Assembly: GCF_900089755.1 (NCBI RefSeq)
Contig: NZ_FLOC01000002.1
Location: forward strand, 284,635 to 348,634
Reading direction: 5' to 3'
Origin: Marinomonas aquimarina
Lineage (GTDB): Bacteria > Pseudomonadota > Gammaproteobacteria > Pseudomonadales > Marinomonadaceae
DNA length: 64,000 bases
Shown here piece by piece: positions 8,684 to 17,919 of the stretch. Below the pieces are notes generated by a model. That model was not told the origin of the DNA. It ran no database searches and was given only the letters and a program-made list of their open reading frames with translations. Each line of letters begins with the position of its first letter. The stretch's first letter is position 1. A program made the translations under genes and the position numbers.

Positions 8684-9506
8684 AGTCTTTTCCTACTACT
8701 GACGGGGTCACTGAAGCTTTCATGGTCATAAAAGCATTGGCTCCTCGTCGCTGTGTTCGAATAAAAGGCACACCCAAGCCATCCAATTGCACATCCGCTT
8801 TAACGCCGTAGACCTGCTCTACCATCTGCGGCGTAATGACGTCCCGTGGCGCTCCTTGCGCGACCACTTTACCGCCTTTCAAAACCAGCAGATTATCGGC
8901 ATACTGCGCCGCTAAATTCAGATCGTGCAAGATCATTAAGGATACCCAACCTTTTTGCTTGGTCTGCTGATCCAAATGATCTAGTAAGACCTGCTGGAAG
9001 TGTAGATCGAGCGCACTGACCGGTTCATCCAACATCAGGATGTCAGGTTTGCGCATCAAGGCCTGCGCGAACAAAATCATCTGACACTGACCACCGCTCA
9101 AGGTTCGCACATCTCGGTTCGCCAGATGCAATAAACCAATTTGCTCTAATGCCTGTAACGCTTCTTCGAGCAAGCTGTCACCGAGCTTGAGAGACAAGGC
9201 ATTTAGCTGTCCCAGCAACACCACTTCCAACACACTCAGCCCCACATCTAAGCGGATGTCCTGTGGCATGTAACCAAATTGCTTACGCCACTGGGGTAAA
9301 CTGGCCTTGGTGAGCGTTTGATCATTAAATCGCACCGCACCAGATTGTGGCTGTACATCCCCGAAGAGCATTTTTAAAAGGGTGCTTTTACCGGTGCCGT
9401 TGGGGCCAATGATGACATGGGTTTTACCTGCTTCTAAGGAGAAACTCATATCATCCGCCAACACTAGGTCATCGTAGGCCAGTGAGATGTTGTGTGCTTG
9501 TAACAT
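8673..9506 (-). CDS. Iron-chelate ABC transporter ATP-binding protein (FecE/FepC type)
   Basis: This is the ATPase of a type II importer for siderophore, heme or cobalamin-like cargo. In order it has Walker A GPNGTGKST (about residues 34-42), the Q-loop GYMPQDI, signature LSGGQ, Walker B ILMLDEP and the switch histidine ILHDLN. The 277-residue length fits the family. It lies two bases downstream of the permease and overlaps the cupredoxin gene. The substrate cannot be decided from the ATPase. The shared Fur box favours iron over cobalamin. Confidence 0.9.
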   Translation of the reverse strand: MLQAHNISLAYDDLVLADDMSFSLEAGKTHVIIGPNGTGKSTLLKMLFGDVQPQSGAVRFNDQTLTKASLPQWRKQFGYMPQDIRLDVGLSVLEVVLLGQLNALSLKLGDSLLEEALQALEQIGLLHLANRDVRTLSGGQCQMILFAQALMRKPDILMLDEPVSALDLHFQQVLLDHLDQQTKQKGWVSLMILHDLNLAAQYADNLLVLKGGKVVAQGAPRDVITPQMVEQVYGVKADVQLDGLGVPFIRTQRRGANAFMTMKASVTPSVVGKDYVS

Positions 9507-9508
9507 AA

Positions 9509-10564
9509 TTAACGCCTCTTACCGATGATCAGCCAAAAGAAGAAAGGAACGCCAATGATAGCGGTCACAATACCGATCGGAAACAAAGCGCCGGGCACGA
9601 TCACTTTGGATAACACTGACGCACTAGACAGTAAAAAGGCGCCGACAATAAAGGACAACGGCAAGAAGTAACGCTGGTCCTCTCCGACCAGCATGCGTGC
9701 AATGTTCGGTGCGACAATACCAATAAAGCCAATGATGCCAACAAAACTGGTCGCGGTAGCGGTCATAATGGCCACCAAAATTAAGGTTTTCAGACGCAAA
9801 CGAGTGACATTCACCCCCAAGCTTTTGGCTCGCTCCTCACCTAAACGTAAGGCCGTTAGCTTCCAAGCGTCCTTCATTAGAATCAACACACAAACACCTG
9901 TCACCAAGGCCGTAATCATGACATTGGTCCAATTCGCCTTGGTTAAGCTACCAAACAACCAGAACAGAATCTGCTGACTCAGTTCAGGAGACGACACAAA
10001 CTGCACCAACGACAACAGCGATTGGAATAAGAACAGCAAGGCAATACCGGCCAAGATCAATTGCCCAGAGGAGATATGGCGCATCATCGCCAAGCCGAAT
10101 AACAAGCTGGCCGATAACATACAACAGACAAACGCACCAATGGGCACCGCAATTTGTGAACTGAGTCCTAAAGAACCGACATACAGCATCAAGGCCGCAC
10201 CAAAGCCCGCCGCAGCCGCCATGCCCAAGGTGTAAGGACTCGCCATCGGATTATTCAGCAGCGTTTGCATCTCCGCACCACCGACGCCAAGGGAGCCCCC
10301 CACCACTAACGCCATCAGTGCAATCGGCAAGCGCAGGTTAGTGACAATGACTTCCGTGGTACGCGACACCTCAACGGGGGCCCCAATACTATGCAACAGA
10401 GCCTGTATGACATCGTTTAAGCTTAATAGTGACGGTCCTGTCGCGATGTCGAAAATGAATGACAACAGTAGTAGAAAAAGTAGCGTCGCCAAGACTAACC
10501 AGCGTCGCTTTTCATGACGTCGTTGGTTTTCTATTGCCTCAGCGATCATAGTAGATGATTGCAT
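9509..10564 (-). CDS. Iron-chelate ABC transporter permease (FecCD family)
   Basis: A 351-residue inner-membrane permease with about ten helices. FecCD landmarks include LRLPIALMALVVGGSLGVGGAEMQ (the first coupling region), NNPMASPYTLGMAAAAGFGAAL, and the C-terminal GFIGIVAPNIARMLVG coupling helix with APN in place of the usual VPH. It is the first gene of the minus-strand unit, divergent from the binding-protein gene with a Fur box between them. Together with the ATPase and binding protein it forms a complete BtuCDF-type importer. No TonB-dependent receptor is visible in the window. Confidence 0.92.
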   Translation of the reverse strand: MQSSTMIAEAIENQRRHEKRRWLVLATLLFLLLLSFIFDIATGPSLLSLNDVIQALLHSIGAPVEVSRTTEVIVTNLRLPIALMALVVGGSLGVGGAEMQTLLNNPMASPYTLGMAAAAGFGAALMLYVGSLGLSSQIAVPIGAFVCCMLSASLLFGLAMMRHISSGQLILAGIALLFLFQSLLSLVQFVSSPELSQQILFWLFGSLTKANWTNVMITALVTGVCVLILMKDAWKLTALRLGEERAKSLGVNVTRLRLKTLILVAIMTATATSFVGIIGFIGIVAPNIARMLVGEDQRYFLPLSFIVGAFLLSSASVLSKVIVPGALFPIGIVTAIIGVPFFFWLIIGKRR

Positions 10565-10647
10565 GGATGGTCGGGTCTATATCACAAAGAAGCCAAGCTT
10601 AACGCGCTGGCAGGAAGTTAATTATTCACTCACACACTTAAAACTAA

Positions 10648-10662
10648 TGAGAATGATTTGCA
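10648..10662. promoter_or_regulatory. Fur box
   Basis: TGAGAATGATTTGCA matches the 7-1-7 Fur consensus (TGATAAT-N-ATTATCA) in 11 of 14 positions. It lies in the 196-base gap between the divergent permease and binding-protein genes, so it could control both in response to ferrous iron. Confidence 0.7.
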
Positions 10663-10760
10663 AAACAATTTTAAATAACTATAGAATGCGTCACAAGGAT
10701 TTATTGCCCATGATGACGCAACGGAACTGTTTTTTTATCGACTTCACTTAGGAAAACTCT

Positions 10761-11846
10761 ATGCTGCCTAAAATTGCGGCCATTTCGTCTCTTGTTTTTG
10801 CTGCTAGCTTCGGCTTCGCTCAAGATATCACCCTGACAGATGTACTGGATCGCCAAGTCACATTTGATGCCCCAGCACAACGTGTCGTGGTCGGCTTCTA
10901 CCCCGAGGACTATATGGCCATTGGCACCGAGGCCGCTTACGACCGAGTGGTCGGTATGTCCAAATACATCTGGCAAGCTCGCCCTGCCAATTGGCAAATG
11001 TACCTAGATCATCGCCCTTCTCTGGATGAGATTCCAGGCATTGGCCGCGTGGATACCAAAACCTTTTCCGTAGAAAAAGTGATCAGTCTTAACCCAGATC
11101 TGATCATGCTGGCCGACTGGCAATACAAAGGTCTAGGCGCTGATGTGGAACGTCTCGAGGCGGTAGGAATTCCTGTGGTCGTGGTCGATTACAACGCCCA
11201 GACCCTTGAGCGCCATGTCAAAAGTACTGAAATCATCGGCCTAATCACCGGCCAAGAAGAACGCGCAAAAACCATCGCGGATGAGTACACGCACAACCTA
11301 CAAATGATTCAAACACGTCTTGAGCAAGCCAACTTGCCCAAGCCAACCGTGTATACCGAATACGGTTCTGCGGGCGTCAACGAAGTCGGCTATACCTTCG
11401 GTAAGAATATGTGGGGCGCCATTTCCACCATGGCTGGCGGCGATAATATTTCTGCGCCGTATGTGGAGTGGTGGGGCAAACTTAACCCAGAGCAAATTCT
11501 GGCCGAAAACCCGGATGTAATTGTGATGACAGGCTATGAAACGAGTGGCAGTGATGACGGTATGGTGATGGGCCAGAACGTCAGCGCCGAGCTTGCACAA
11601 GAGCGTTTACAAGGCTTTAAGCAGCGTACCGGTTGGTCCACAATAGATGCTGTACAAAACAACCAAATGTTTGCCGCTTACCACGGCGCGGTGCGTTCTA
11701 TCCTCGACGGTCCAATGATCCAGTTCTACGCCAAAGCTCTGTACCCAGAGCTATTTAAAGATCTCGACCCAGAAGCCGCCTACCTCGACTTCTACCAAAA
11801 ATACCTGCCGGTCACCCCGAGCGGTACCTTTGTACTGGGCCATTAA
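10761..11846 (+). CDS. Periplasmic iron-chelate binding protein of the ABC importer
   Basis: This 361-residue protein captures the chelate and delivers it to the divergently encoded permease and ATPase. It has a signal peptide (MLPKIAAISSLVFAASFGFA-QD), aggaaa as ribosome site, and a two-lobe TroA/FecB-like fold: ITLTDVLDRQVTFDAPAQRVV at the N lobe, VISLNPDLIMLADW in the helix lobe and LNPEQILAENPDVIVMTG in the C lobe. The long YLDHRPSLDEIPGIG and GGDNISAPYVEWWGK stretches are typical of iron-complex binders. A Fur box lies 100 bases upstream. Cargo (siderophore or heme) is not determinable. Confidence 0.88.
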   Translation: MLPKIAAISSLVFAASFGFAQDITLTDVLDRQVTFDAPAQRVVVGFYPEDYMAIGTEAAYDRVVGMSKYIWQARPANWQMYLDHRPSLDEIPGIGRVDTKTFSVEKVISLNPDLIMLADWQYKGLGADVERLEAVGIPVVVVDYNAQTLERHVKSTEIIGLITGQEERAKTIADEYTHNLQMIQTRLEQANLPKPTVYTEYGSAGVNEVGYTFGKNMWGAISTMAGGDNISAPYVEWWGKLNPEQILAENPDVIVMTGYETSGSDDGMVMGQNVSAELAQERLQGFKQRTGWSTIDAVQNNQMFAAYHGAVRSILDGPMIQFYAKALYPELFKDLDPEAAYLDFYQKYLPVTPSGTFVLGH

Positions 11847-11903
11847 GCTTCAGGGGCTGTGTCATACCTTGGTCAGCCCCTAATCTTCCACCCGCGTCTG
11901 GCG

Positions 11904-11921
11904 CTGTCATCCTTTTGACAT
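11904..11921 (+). promoter_or_regulatory. Candidate Pho box upstream of phytase-like gene
   Basis: CTGTCAT is followed after four bases by TTGACAT, matching the two direct seven-base repeats of the PhoB site (CTGTCAT-N4-CTGTCAy), the first perfectly and the second in five of seven positions. It ends about 75 bases before the start of a secreted phytase-like esterase, a fitting target. Confidence 0.45.
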
Positions 11922-11995
11922 CTAAACAGCACGTAATTGAAAACTTCCGACGTTAAGTTATTTCGAAATCTTATAACTTATCGACGGAGATATTC

Positions 11996-14170
11996 ATGTT
12001 ACGTACGACTTTTCGCCGTACCCTGTTAGCCACTTGCCTCGCTGGCGCCAGCCTAGCCGCACAAGCGGAATCCTTTAACCGTATCGCCAGCTTCCCTGTG
12101 GCACAAAACCTTGGTAGCAAGGCGATTGAAACAGAGACCTCTGCTGAAATCATTACTGCCACGGCGGATGGCAACACCTTGATTTACTCTGATAGCCCGC
12201 TGGGTGGTATTGGCTTTGTCGACATTAAACAAGCGAATCAACCTAAAGCTCTCGGCTTTCTAGATCTCAATGGTGAACCAACATCTGTGGCTACGGTCGG
12301 CAAATGGGTGGTCACTGGGGTGAACACTTCTGAAAGTTACACTCAGCCAAGTGGTTACTTGGCGATTGCCGATATCGCCTCACAAAAAGTGATTAAGCGT
12401 TGTGACCTAGGGGGGCAGCCTGATTCGGTAGCGGTCTCAAAAGATGGCCGTTACATTGCGGTAGCGATTGAAAATGAGCGTGACGAAGACTTAAATGATG
12501 GCGCTTTACCACAAATGCCAGCAGGCTATGTTGTCATCATTGAGTTTGACCAAGCGACGGGCGCATGTCAGAAAACTCACAATATCTCTCTAGCGGGCCT
12601 TGCCGAGATTGCGCCAAGCGATCCAGAGCCAGAGTTCGTCGCTTTTAACGACCACAATGAAGTAGTCATCACACTGCAAGAAAACAACCATATTGTCGTG
12701 ATCGATGCCGAGCAAGCTAAGGTGATGCATCATTTCTCAGCTGGCACAGTCGACCTCAAGCAGATTGATGTGAAACGAGATGGCGCCTTGACGTTTAACA
12801 GCGCTCAAGCAGGCGTCAAACGTGAGCCTGATGCGGTGAAATGGCTAGACAATGAGCGCTTTGTGATTGCCAACGAAGGCGATTACCAAGGCGGTGCCCG
12901 TGGCTTTACCATTTTCAATAAACAAGGCGATGTGCTGTTTGAAAGCGGGGCAAGCTTCGAGCACGAAGTGATTCGTGTCGGTCATTACCCAGAAAAACGC
13001 TCAGGCAAAAAAGGCGCAGAACCAGAGGGTCTGGAAGTTGGCACATTTAATGGCCAAACCTACATCTTTGTCATGTCAGAACGTGGCTCAGTCGTTGGCG
13101 TTTACAAGGACACTGGTGCGGCCCCTGAGTTGCTACAAATGCTACCTTCTGGTATTGCACCAGAATCAGCGATTGCGATTCCAAACCGCAACCTAATTGC
13201 TACGGCAAACGAGAAGGACCTACTTGAAGACAAAGCCCCACGCTCTCATGTGATGCTTTATCAATTTGAAGATAAGGCACCTGCATACCCACAAATCCGA
13301 TCTAACTTGGACGCACAAGACGCACCTATTGGCTGGGGCGCATTGTCTGGTTTGGCTGCAGACCTGAAACAAGCAGATAAACTGTATGCGGTGAGCGATA
13401 GCTTCTACTCCAGCCAACCAGCTATTTTCACCATCGACGCCAGCCAAACACCAGCAGAGATCACTGATAAATTGGTGATCACTCGTGACGGCAAGCCTGC
13501 TGAAAAACTCGACCTTGAAGGCATCGTGATGGATCCAAACGGTGGTTTCTGGCTCGCTTCGGAAGGCAACGAAAAGAAAGACGTGCCGCACGCGCTTTAT
13601 CACGTAAAAGCGAACGGTGAAATTGATCAAACCATCGATTTCCCAGCAGAACTACTGAAGAGCCAAGAACGTTTTGGTGCGGAAGGCATCACGCTAGTCG
13701 ACAATACGCTTTGGGTCGCGATTCAACGCCCTTGGAAAGATGACGCTAAAGATCAAACCAAACTATTGGCTTACGATTTAGCAGCAAACACTTGGAGCGC
13801 TACTCACTACCCTCTCGAAAAAGCCGAGTCAGGCTGGATGGGCTTATCTGAAATTACCGCACATGATGGTAGTCTGTATGTGATTGAGCGTGATAACCAA
13901 CTAGCAGAAGCGGCTAAAGTGAAGCGTCTATACAAGGTAGACTTAGCGAATATCAAAACGGCAGCCCTAGGCGAAAGTCTACCAACCGTTAGCAAGCACT
14001 TGGTATACGACTTCCTTCCGGAATTAAAAGCCCAAAACGGTATCGTGGTCGATAAGATCGAAGGCTTTACCATTGATGCCAGCAACACAGGTTATGCGGT
14101 AACGGATAACGACGGTGTTGACGACAGTACGGGCGAAACCTTCTTCTTCAAAGTCGGCGAGTTCAAATAA
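11996..14170 (+). CDS. Secreted esterase-like phytase-family protein with N-terminal propeller
   Basis: A 724-residue exported protein (signal peptide MLRTTFRRTLLATCLAGASLAAQA). The first half, about residues 30-410, reads as a beta-propeller of the choice-of-anchor type (repeats such as GQPDSVAVSKDGRYIAVAIEN and EPEGLEVGTFNGQTYIFVMSERGS). The second half, about 430-720, matches the esterase-like activity of phytase domain (GALSGLAADLKQADKLYAVSDSF, LDLEGIVMDPNGGFWLASEGNE, GAEGITLVDNTLWVAIQRPW, KIEGFTIDASNTGYAVTDNDGV). Such proteins are thought to release phosphate from organic esters in the periplasm or outside. The Pho-like box upstream supports phosphate regulation. The exact substrate is unknown. 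It is monocistronic, ending at a strong terminator. Confidence 0.82.
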   Translation: MLRTTFRRTLLATCLAGASLAAQAESFNRIASFPVAQNLGSKAIETETSAEIITATADGNTLIYSDSPLGGIGFVDIKQANQPKALGFLDLNGEPTSVATVGKWVVTGVNTSESYTQPSGYLAIADIASQKVIKRCDLGGQPDSVAVSKDGRYIAVAIENERDEDLNDGALPQMPAGYVVIIEFDQATGACQKTHNISLAGLAEIAPSDPEPEFVAFNDHNEVVITLQENNHIVVIDAEQAKVMHHFSAGTVDLKQIDVKRDGALTFNSAQAGVKREPDAVKWLDNERFVIANEGDYQGGARGFTIFNKQGDVLFESGASFEHEVIRVGHYPEKRSGKKGAEPEGLEVGTFNGQTYIFVMSERGSVVGVYKDTGAAPELLQMLPSGIAPESAIAIPNRNLIATANEKDLLEDKAPRSHVMLYQFEDKAPAYPQIRSNLDAQDAPIGWGALSGLAADLKQADKLYAVSDSFYSSQPAIFTIDASQTPAEITDKLVITRDGKPAEKLDLEGIVMDPNGGFWLASEGNEKKDVPHALYHVKANGEIDQTIDFPAELLKSQERFGAEGITLVDNTLWVAIQRPWKDDAKDQTKLLAYDLAANTWSATHYPLEKAESGWMGLSEITAHDGSLYVIERDNQLAEAAKVKRLYKVDLANIKTAALGESLPTVSKHLVYDFLPELKAQNGIVVDKIEGFTIDASNTGYAVTDNDGVDDSTGETFFFKVGEFK

Positions 14171-14195
14171 GTCGCATCACTTAAGTGAGCATAAA

Positions 14196-14222
14196 AAAAC
14201 GGCGCCATGGGGCGCCGTTTTT
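14196..14222. terminator. Bidirectional rho-independent terminator
   Basis: A perfect ten-bp stem (aaacggcgcc/ggcgccgttt, loop atgg) is flanked by A and T runs on the two sides. It serves the phytase-like gene and the convergent DUF2789 gene. Confidence 0.92.
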
Positions 14223-14236
14223 GTGTATTGTTAAGC

Positions 14237-14470
14237 CTATGCTCTAAGCATGACATCGAGTTGATCCACCACTTCTGACCAATCCGCGTCTTCGGCTTTC
14301 ATTTGCTTCAATGCTGAGGCCTGCGACTCTGTCCAGATCGGCGCGTCCCAGATCTGCACATGGCTCGGAATGGGGGACGAATCAACCACAAATTGTTCGA
14401 TTCCCCGTTTACTTCCGTCTAACCCCAACTGCTCAAAGAGTGCATTAATTGTATGAATCTGAGTTTCCAT
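14237..14470 (-). CDS. DUF2789 family small protein
   Basis: The 77-residue protein matches the DUF2789 family of gammaproteobacterial small acidic proteins: METQIHTINALFEQLGLDGS at the start and EDADWSEVVDQLDVMLRA at the end are characteristic. The ATG at 14470 is chosen because gggagg sits six to seven bases upstream; a longer frame from 14506 lacks this. No function is known for the family. It stands alone, convergent with the phytase-like gene. Confidence 0.85.
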   Translation of the reverse strand: METQIHTINALFEQLGLDGSKRGIEQFVVDSSPIPSHVQIWDAPIWTESQASALKQMKAEDADWSEVVDQLDVMLRA

Positions 14471-14561
14471 AAAAGCCTCCCTAGAGTGTCGATGCGTACA
14501 AACCAACTGCCTCTTTAAGCTTAGATGAAAGCTGCCTATTGCGCTATGCCGGCTTCACTCA

Positions 14562-16424
14562 TTACAACTTAAAACGCGATACTACACTCTCTAGTTGATG
14601 GGCTTGCTCAGAAATCTCATGACTGGACTGTGAGTTCAAGCGCACTGCTTCACTGGTGTCCATGGTGATTTCGCGAATCGTCACCACGTTACGATTGATT
14701 TCATTGGCCGCCGTTGATTGTTGTTCAATCGCTGTAGCCACTGAGCGCGCCATATCAGCAATATCATGCACTTCTTGGGTAATGCGCCCTAGTACTTCCC
14801 CAATCACCGCCGACTCTTCACTGCTGCGCAAACCATCTTCAGTACACTCTTTCATAATGCTCACGATGCTTTGGCTACGATTTTGTAACGATTCTATGAT
14901 CTCAGATATCTCTAGCGTGGCATCTTGAGTACGGCTGGCTAAGGCCCGCACCTCATCTGCTACGACCGCAAAGCCTCGCCCTTGCTCACCAGCACGGGCC
15001 GCTTCAATCGCGGCATTAAGGGCCAACAAATTGGTCTGCTCAGCAATGTCTTGTATCACACTTAGCATGCTGCCAATACTCTGACTCTGCTTCGCTAACT
15101 CTTCTGCCGAGCCCATCGCGCCCTCCAAGCGAGAAGACAATTTGTGTACGCGACTCACGGCGGAAGACACGCGCGTTTGGCCATCTGTAGCACTTTGTTC
15201 GGTCGACTGAGTTTTATCCACCGCCACCGACATGTTGTGCGAAATATCTTCAATGGTGCCCACCAACTGAGCCACAGAGGCGGCCACCATATCAGTTTCG
15301 TCACGTTGACGATCCGCATCATTCGCCGTACGTTCTGCGGTTTGCGATAGTTGCAAGGTTTGTTGATTCATCTGCTGAACAGTGTCGTTAACCGAGCCAA
15401 CCACCGCTTGGAAGCCTTCTAACATCTGATTCATACTACGCGCCACATCGCCAATCTCATCGTTGGCGTTGTACTGAACACGCAAACTCAAATCACGGCT
15501 GCTATCGATCTTCAGCATGGCATCTCGTATCAACGCCAGCGGGCGATTGATGGAAGCACTGATACGCCATGCGATCAGGCTGGCAACCAGTGCCACCAGT
15601 ATAAATACCATTGCCATGGTTATCTCGATCTCACGTAATAGCAGATCGGTTTGACGCGTCATGCTCTGATCCATGGCCTTTAGCATGTCTTCAGTTTGCT
15701 GAATCGTACGGCGCATTTCGCCCATTAGGCCTTGATCAGAGCTTAATCCGACAAGTCTTTGCTGGTTGACGTAGGCGCTGAATTTAGTTTGGTAAGTATC
15801 GGCTAAGCGGAGCAAGCGAGTCTGCTCTGAGGAAGCAATATTGGCAGACTGAATTTGCTGTTTCAGCTGCTGCAAGGTGCCACGAAAACGCTCAGGGTAT
15901 TTCGTATCGAGACGTAGCATAAAATCTTTTTCATGACGTCTTAACTGTAACATGGTGACTAAGATGCTTGGCTGATCCAGCTGTTTCAAAGCGCTTTCAA
16001 TATCATGTACCGCACCCCGTAGCTGTCCCTCTAGACCTTCGTCTTGCGTCAACCCCATGGTTTGCTTAGCTTGCACTAGCTCCTGGAACTTACGGTCATA
16101 ATCTTGGAACAGCGGTCGTAATCCTGAAAACGTCTGATGATTAATACCGCTATCAATAAACAATTGGTTGAGGGAGTCTTGTTGTTGAGTGATGCGCTGC
16201 ATGACCTCGTCAAAGCGCTGCACATACTTAATATCTTCACGTGCAAGGAAGTCTTTTTCATGTCGGCGCAATAATAGCATTTCCGACTCTTGGCGCTGAG
16301 CCTGTTCCTTGCCTCGAATAAGTTCTTCTAATCTATTTTCAGCAACCAGAAAGGAAACGATGAGTGCAACCATTGCGGCAATGGCAACACAGGTATTGAG
16401 CATGAGCTTTTGCTTAATCTGCAC
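14562..16424 (-). CDS. Methyl-accepting chemotaxis protein with HBM sensor domain
   Basis: A 620-residue chemoreceptor. A first membrane helix (about residues 8-28) is followed by a periplasmic helical-bimodular (HBM) domain of about 230 residues, recognised by two copies of LRRHEKDF at 52-59 and 161-168, one in each helical bundle. HBM domains, as in Pseudomonas McpS, bind organic acids such as TCA intermediates. A second helix near 268-290 leads to a HAMP domain and the signalling hairpin ([20 protein letters not shown]). There is no C-terminal pentapeptide. It is transcribed alone. The cargo is inferred from family only. Confidence 0.93.
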   Translation of the reverse strand: MQIKQKLMLNTCVAIAAMVALIVSFLVAENRLEELIRGKEQAQRQESEMLLLRRHEKDFLAREDIKYVQRFDEVMQRITQQQDSLNQLFIDSGINHQTFSGLRPLFQDYDRKFQELVQAKQTMGLTQDEGLEGQLRGAVHDIESALKQLDQPSILVTMLQLRRHEKDFMLRLDTKYPERFRGTLQQLKQQIQSANIASSEQTRLLRLADTYQTKFSAYVNQQRLVGLSSDQGLMGEMRRTIQQTEDMLKAMDQSMTRQTDLLLREIEITMAMVFILVALVASLIAWRISASINRPLALIRDAMLKIDSSRDLSLRVQYNANDEIGDVARSMNQMLEGFQAVVGSVNDTVQQMNQQTLQLSQTAERTANDADRQRDETDMVAASVAQLVGTIEDISHNMSVAVDKTQSTEQSATDGQTRVSSAVSRVHKLSSRLEGAMGSAEELAKQSQSIGSMLSVIQDIAEQTNLLALNAAIEAARAGEQGRGFAVVADEVRALASRTQDATLEISEIIESLQNRSQSIVSIMKECTEDGLRSSEESAVIGEVLGRITQEVHDIADMARSVATAIEQQSTAANEINRNVVTIREITMDTSEAVRLNSQSSHEISEQAHQLESVVSRFKL

Positions 16425-16861
16425 GGCGTGACACCTTTACATTAGGAATGACTGTCCCTGCTAACATTTGAAAGTGCTCCTAAGAGCTAAGTGTAGCAAA
16501 GACCGTGTATCTCGTTGACGGCACACCATATGAAGCTTTTGTGACAGAAATATTACAAGCATTTTAATCTGTATAACTATAATTTATTGTTACACAATTG
16601 CCGGCCTTCGGGGCCACGCTTGGACACTTCTCACTCAGTAATACCCTCAACGTCTCTACACTAGGGTAGACAACTTATCTCGGCATTTCTGCAGCAATAA
16701 AGAACCTCTTTCCCCTATTTCCTGCCAGATACATTAAACAAAGAAACTTAATTGAACTAATCACAAGAAGTGTTCAGAACAATCCGCAGTAATTGAAACC
16801 TCCATTATTTAGAACTCGATACAATTTAATTAATTTTGTTAAAGACTGATTTTGACTCTAA
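16425..16861. promoter_or_regulatory. Intergenic region between chemoreceptor and lpxR-like gene
   Basis: A divergent, AT-rich 437-base gap. A TATAAT-like hexamer lies near 16577. I see no convincing sigma-28 promoter for the chemoreceptor, no RNA gene and no repeat. The ten bases cggccttcgg-type short hairpin near 16602-16615 is too small to interpret. Confidence 0.4.
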
Positions 16862-17860
16862 ATGATGAAACAACTGCCCTTATTAGGCGCCACGTTACTC
16901 ACCCTGTTCAGCGCATCACTGCACGCTGGCAGTGGTATCGCGAGCCTTACGTTAGACAACGACTACTTCATCAATCGGGATGATGGCTACACCAATGGTT
17001 TGTACTTTACCCTATATGATCGTAGCGGTATTCCTGCCATGGCGGACGATAGCACCGCACCAGAACACAGCGTTTTAGTCAGCCCTTTGATGTGGAGCAT
17101 GCCCACTGAGCGACAATATGGCAGCGTGAACGCATTGAAGTTTGGCCAATCAATGTTTACCCCAGCCGACCTGACCTTGACTGAGCCGGATCCCAACGAC
17201 ATTCCCTACTCAGCCATGCTCAGCCTGACCAATTCCTACTTGGTGCTAAACCAAGATCATGCCGATGTGGTGCACAGCACTCTCGGTATCGTGGGACCAG
17301 CGGCATTGGGTAAAGAAAGCCAAAAATTGGTACACCAAGTCTTAGGCTCGGACGATCCTCAAGGGTGGGGGTCACAGTTGCATAACGAGCTGGTGTTCCA
17401 AGTCGGTCGTGGCCGTATTTGGCGTCATTGGGCCTCAGAGCTGGATAACATGGACCTACTGACGTCCTTGAAAGGCAGTGTCGGCACCATTCGTAGCGCC
17501 GCCAGTTCCAGCCTAATTGTACGTTATGGCCGTGACCTAAAGCGTTCCTTTGGCAGCTTCTTACTACTGGATTCGCGTACCACTAACCCAGTGGCGGTCA
17601 GCGGCGAGTGGTATGTGTATGCTGGCCTGCAAGCAGAGTATGTGTTTAATGAAATCTTTATGGATGGCAATACCTTCCGTGACAGTGCCTCGGTCAATTA
17701 CGACCACTCGTTCATCGGCTTGAACTTCGGTGTCGCCTATTCGTGGGGACGCAGTTCATTAACCTTTGCGGTGAATCATTCCGATCTATTACAGCCAAGT
17801 AAGGACCGCTACAGCGACGAAACGCGCTACGGCACCTTAACCTACGCTTGGCAGTTTTAA
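16862..17860 (+). CDS. lpxR: LpxR-family lipid A 3'-O-deacylase
   Basis: LpxR is a 12-stranded outer-membrane enzyme that removes the 3'-acyloxyacyl chain of lipid A. The 332-residue protein has a signal peptide (MMKQLPLLGATLLTLFSASLHA-GSG), then the conserved SLTLDNDYFINRDDGYTNGL segment that holds the Asn-Asp pair near the mature N terminus, followed by HSTLGIVGPAALG and DDPQGWGSQLHNE. The latter contains the family's conserved His region. The final AWQF is a barrel insertion signal. Length and motifs fit the DUF2219/LpxR family. In Salmonella the activity alters immune recognition; in a free-living bacterium it may tune outer-membrane properties. It is monocistronic. Confidence 0.85.
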   Translation: MMKQLPLLGATLLTLFSASLHAGSGIASLTLDNDYFINRDDGYTNGLYFTLYDRSGIPAMADDSTAPEHSVLVSPLMWSMPTERQYGSVNALKFGQSMFTPADLTLTEPDPNDIPYSAMLSLTNSYLVLNQDHADVVHSTLGIVGPAALGKESQKLVHQVLGSDDPQGWGSQLHNELVFQVGRGRIWRHWASELDNMDLLTSLKGSVGTIRSAASSSLIVRYGRDLKRSFGSFLLLDSRTTNPVAVSGEWYVYAGLQAEYVFNEIFMDGNTFRDSASVNYDHSFIGLNFGVAYSWGRSSLTFAVNHSDLLQPSKDRYSDETRYGTLTYAWQF

Positions 17861-17870
17861 TTCAGGCAAA

Positions 17871-17898
17871 AAAATGGGCTACCTAAGTAGCCCATTTT
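17871..17898. terminator. Bidirectional terminator
   Basis: A 12-bp perfect stem (arms 17871-17882 and 17887-17898, loop ctaa), A-rich on one side and T-rich on the other, lies between convergent lpxR-like and ybiT genes. Confidence 0.9.
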
Positions 17899-17919
17899 GT
17901 CTTGTAAAAAGATTCAGCA

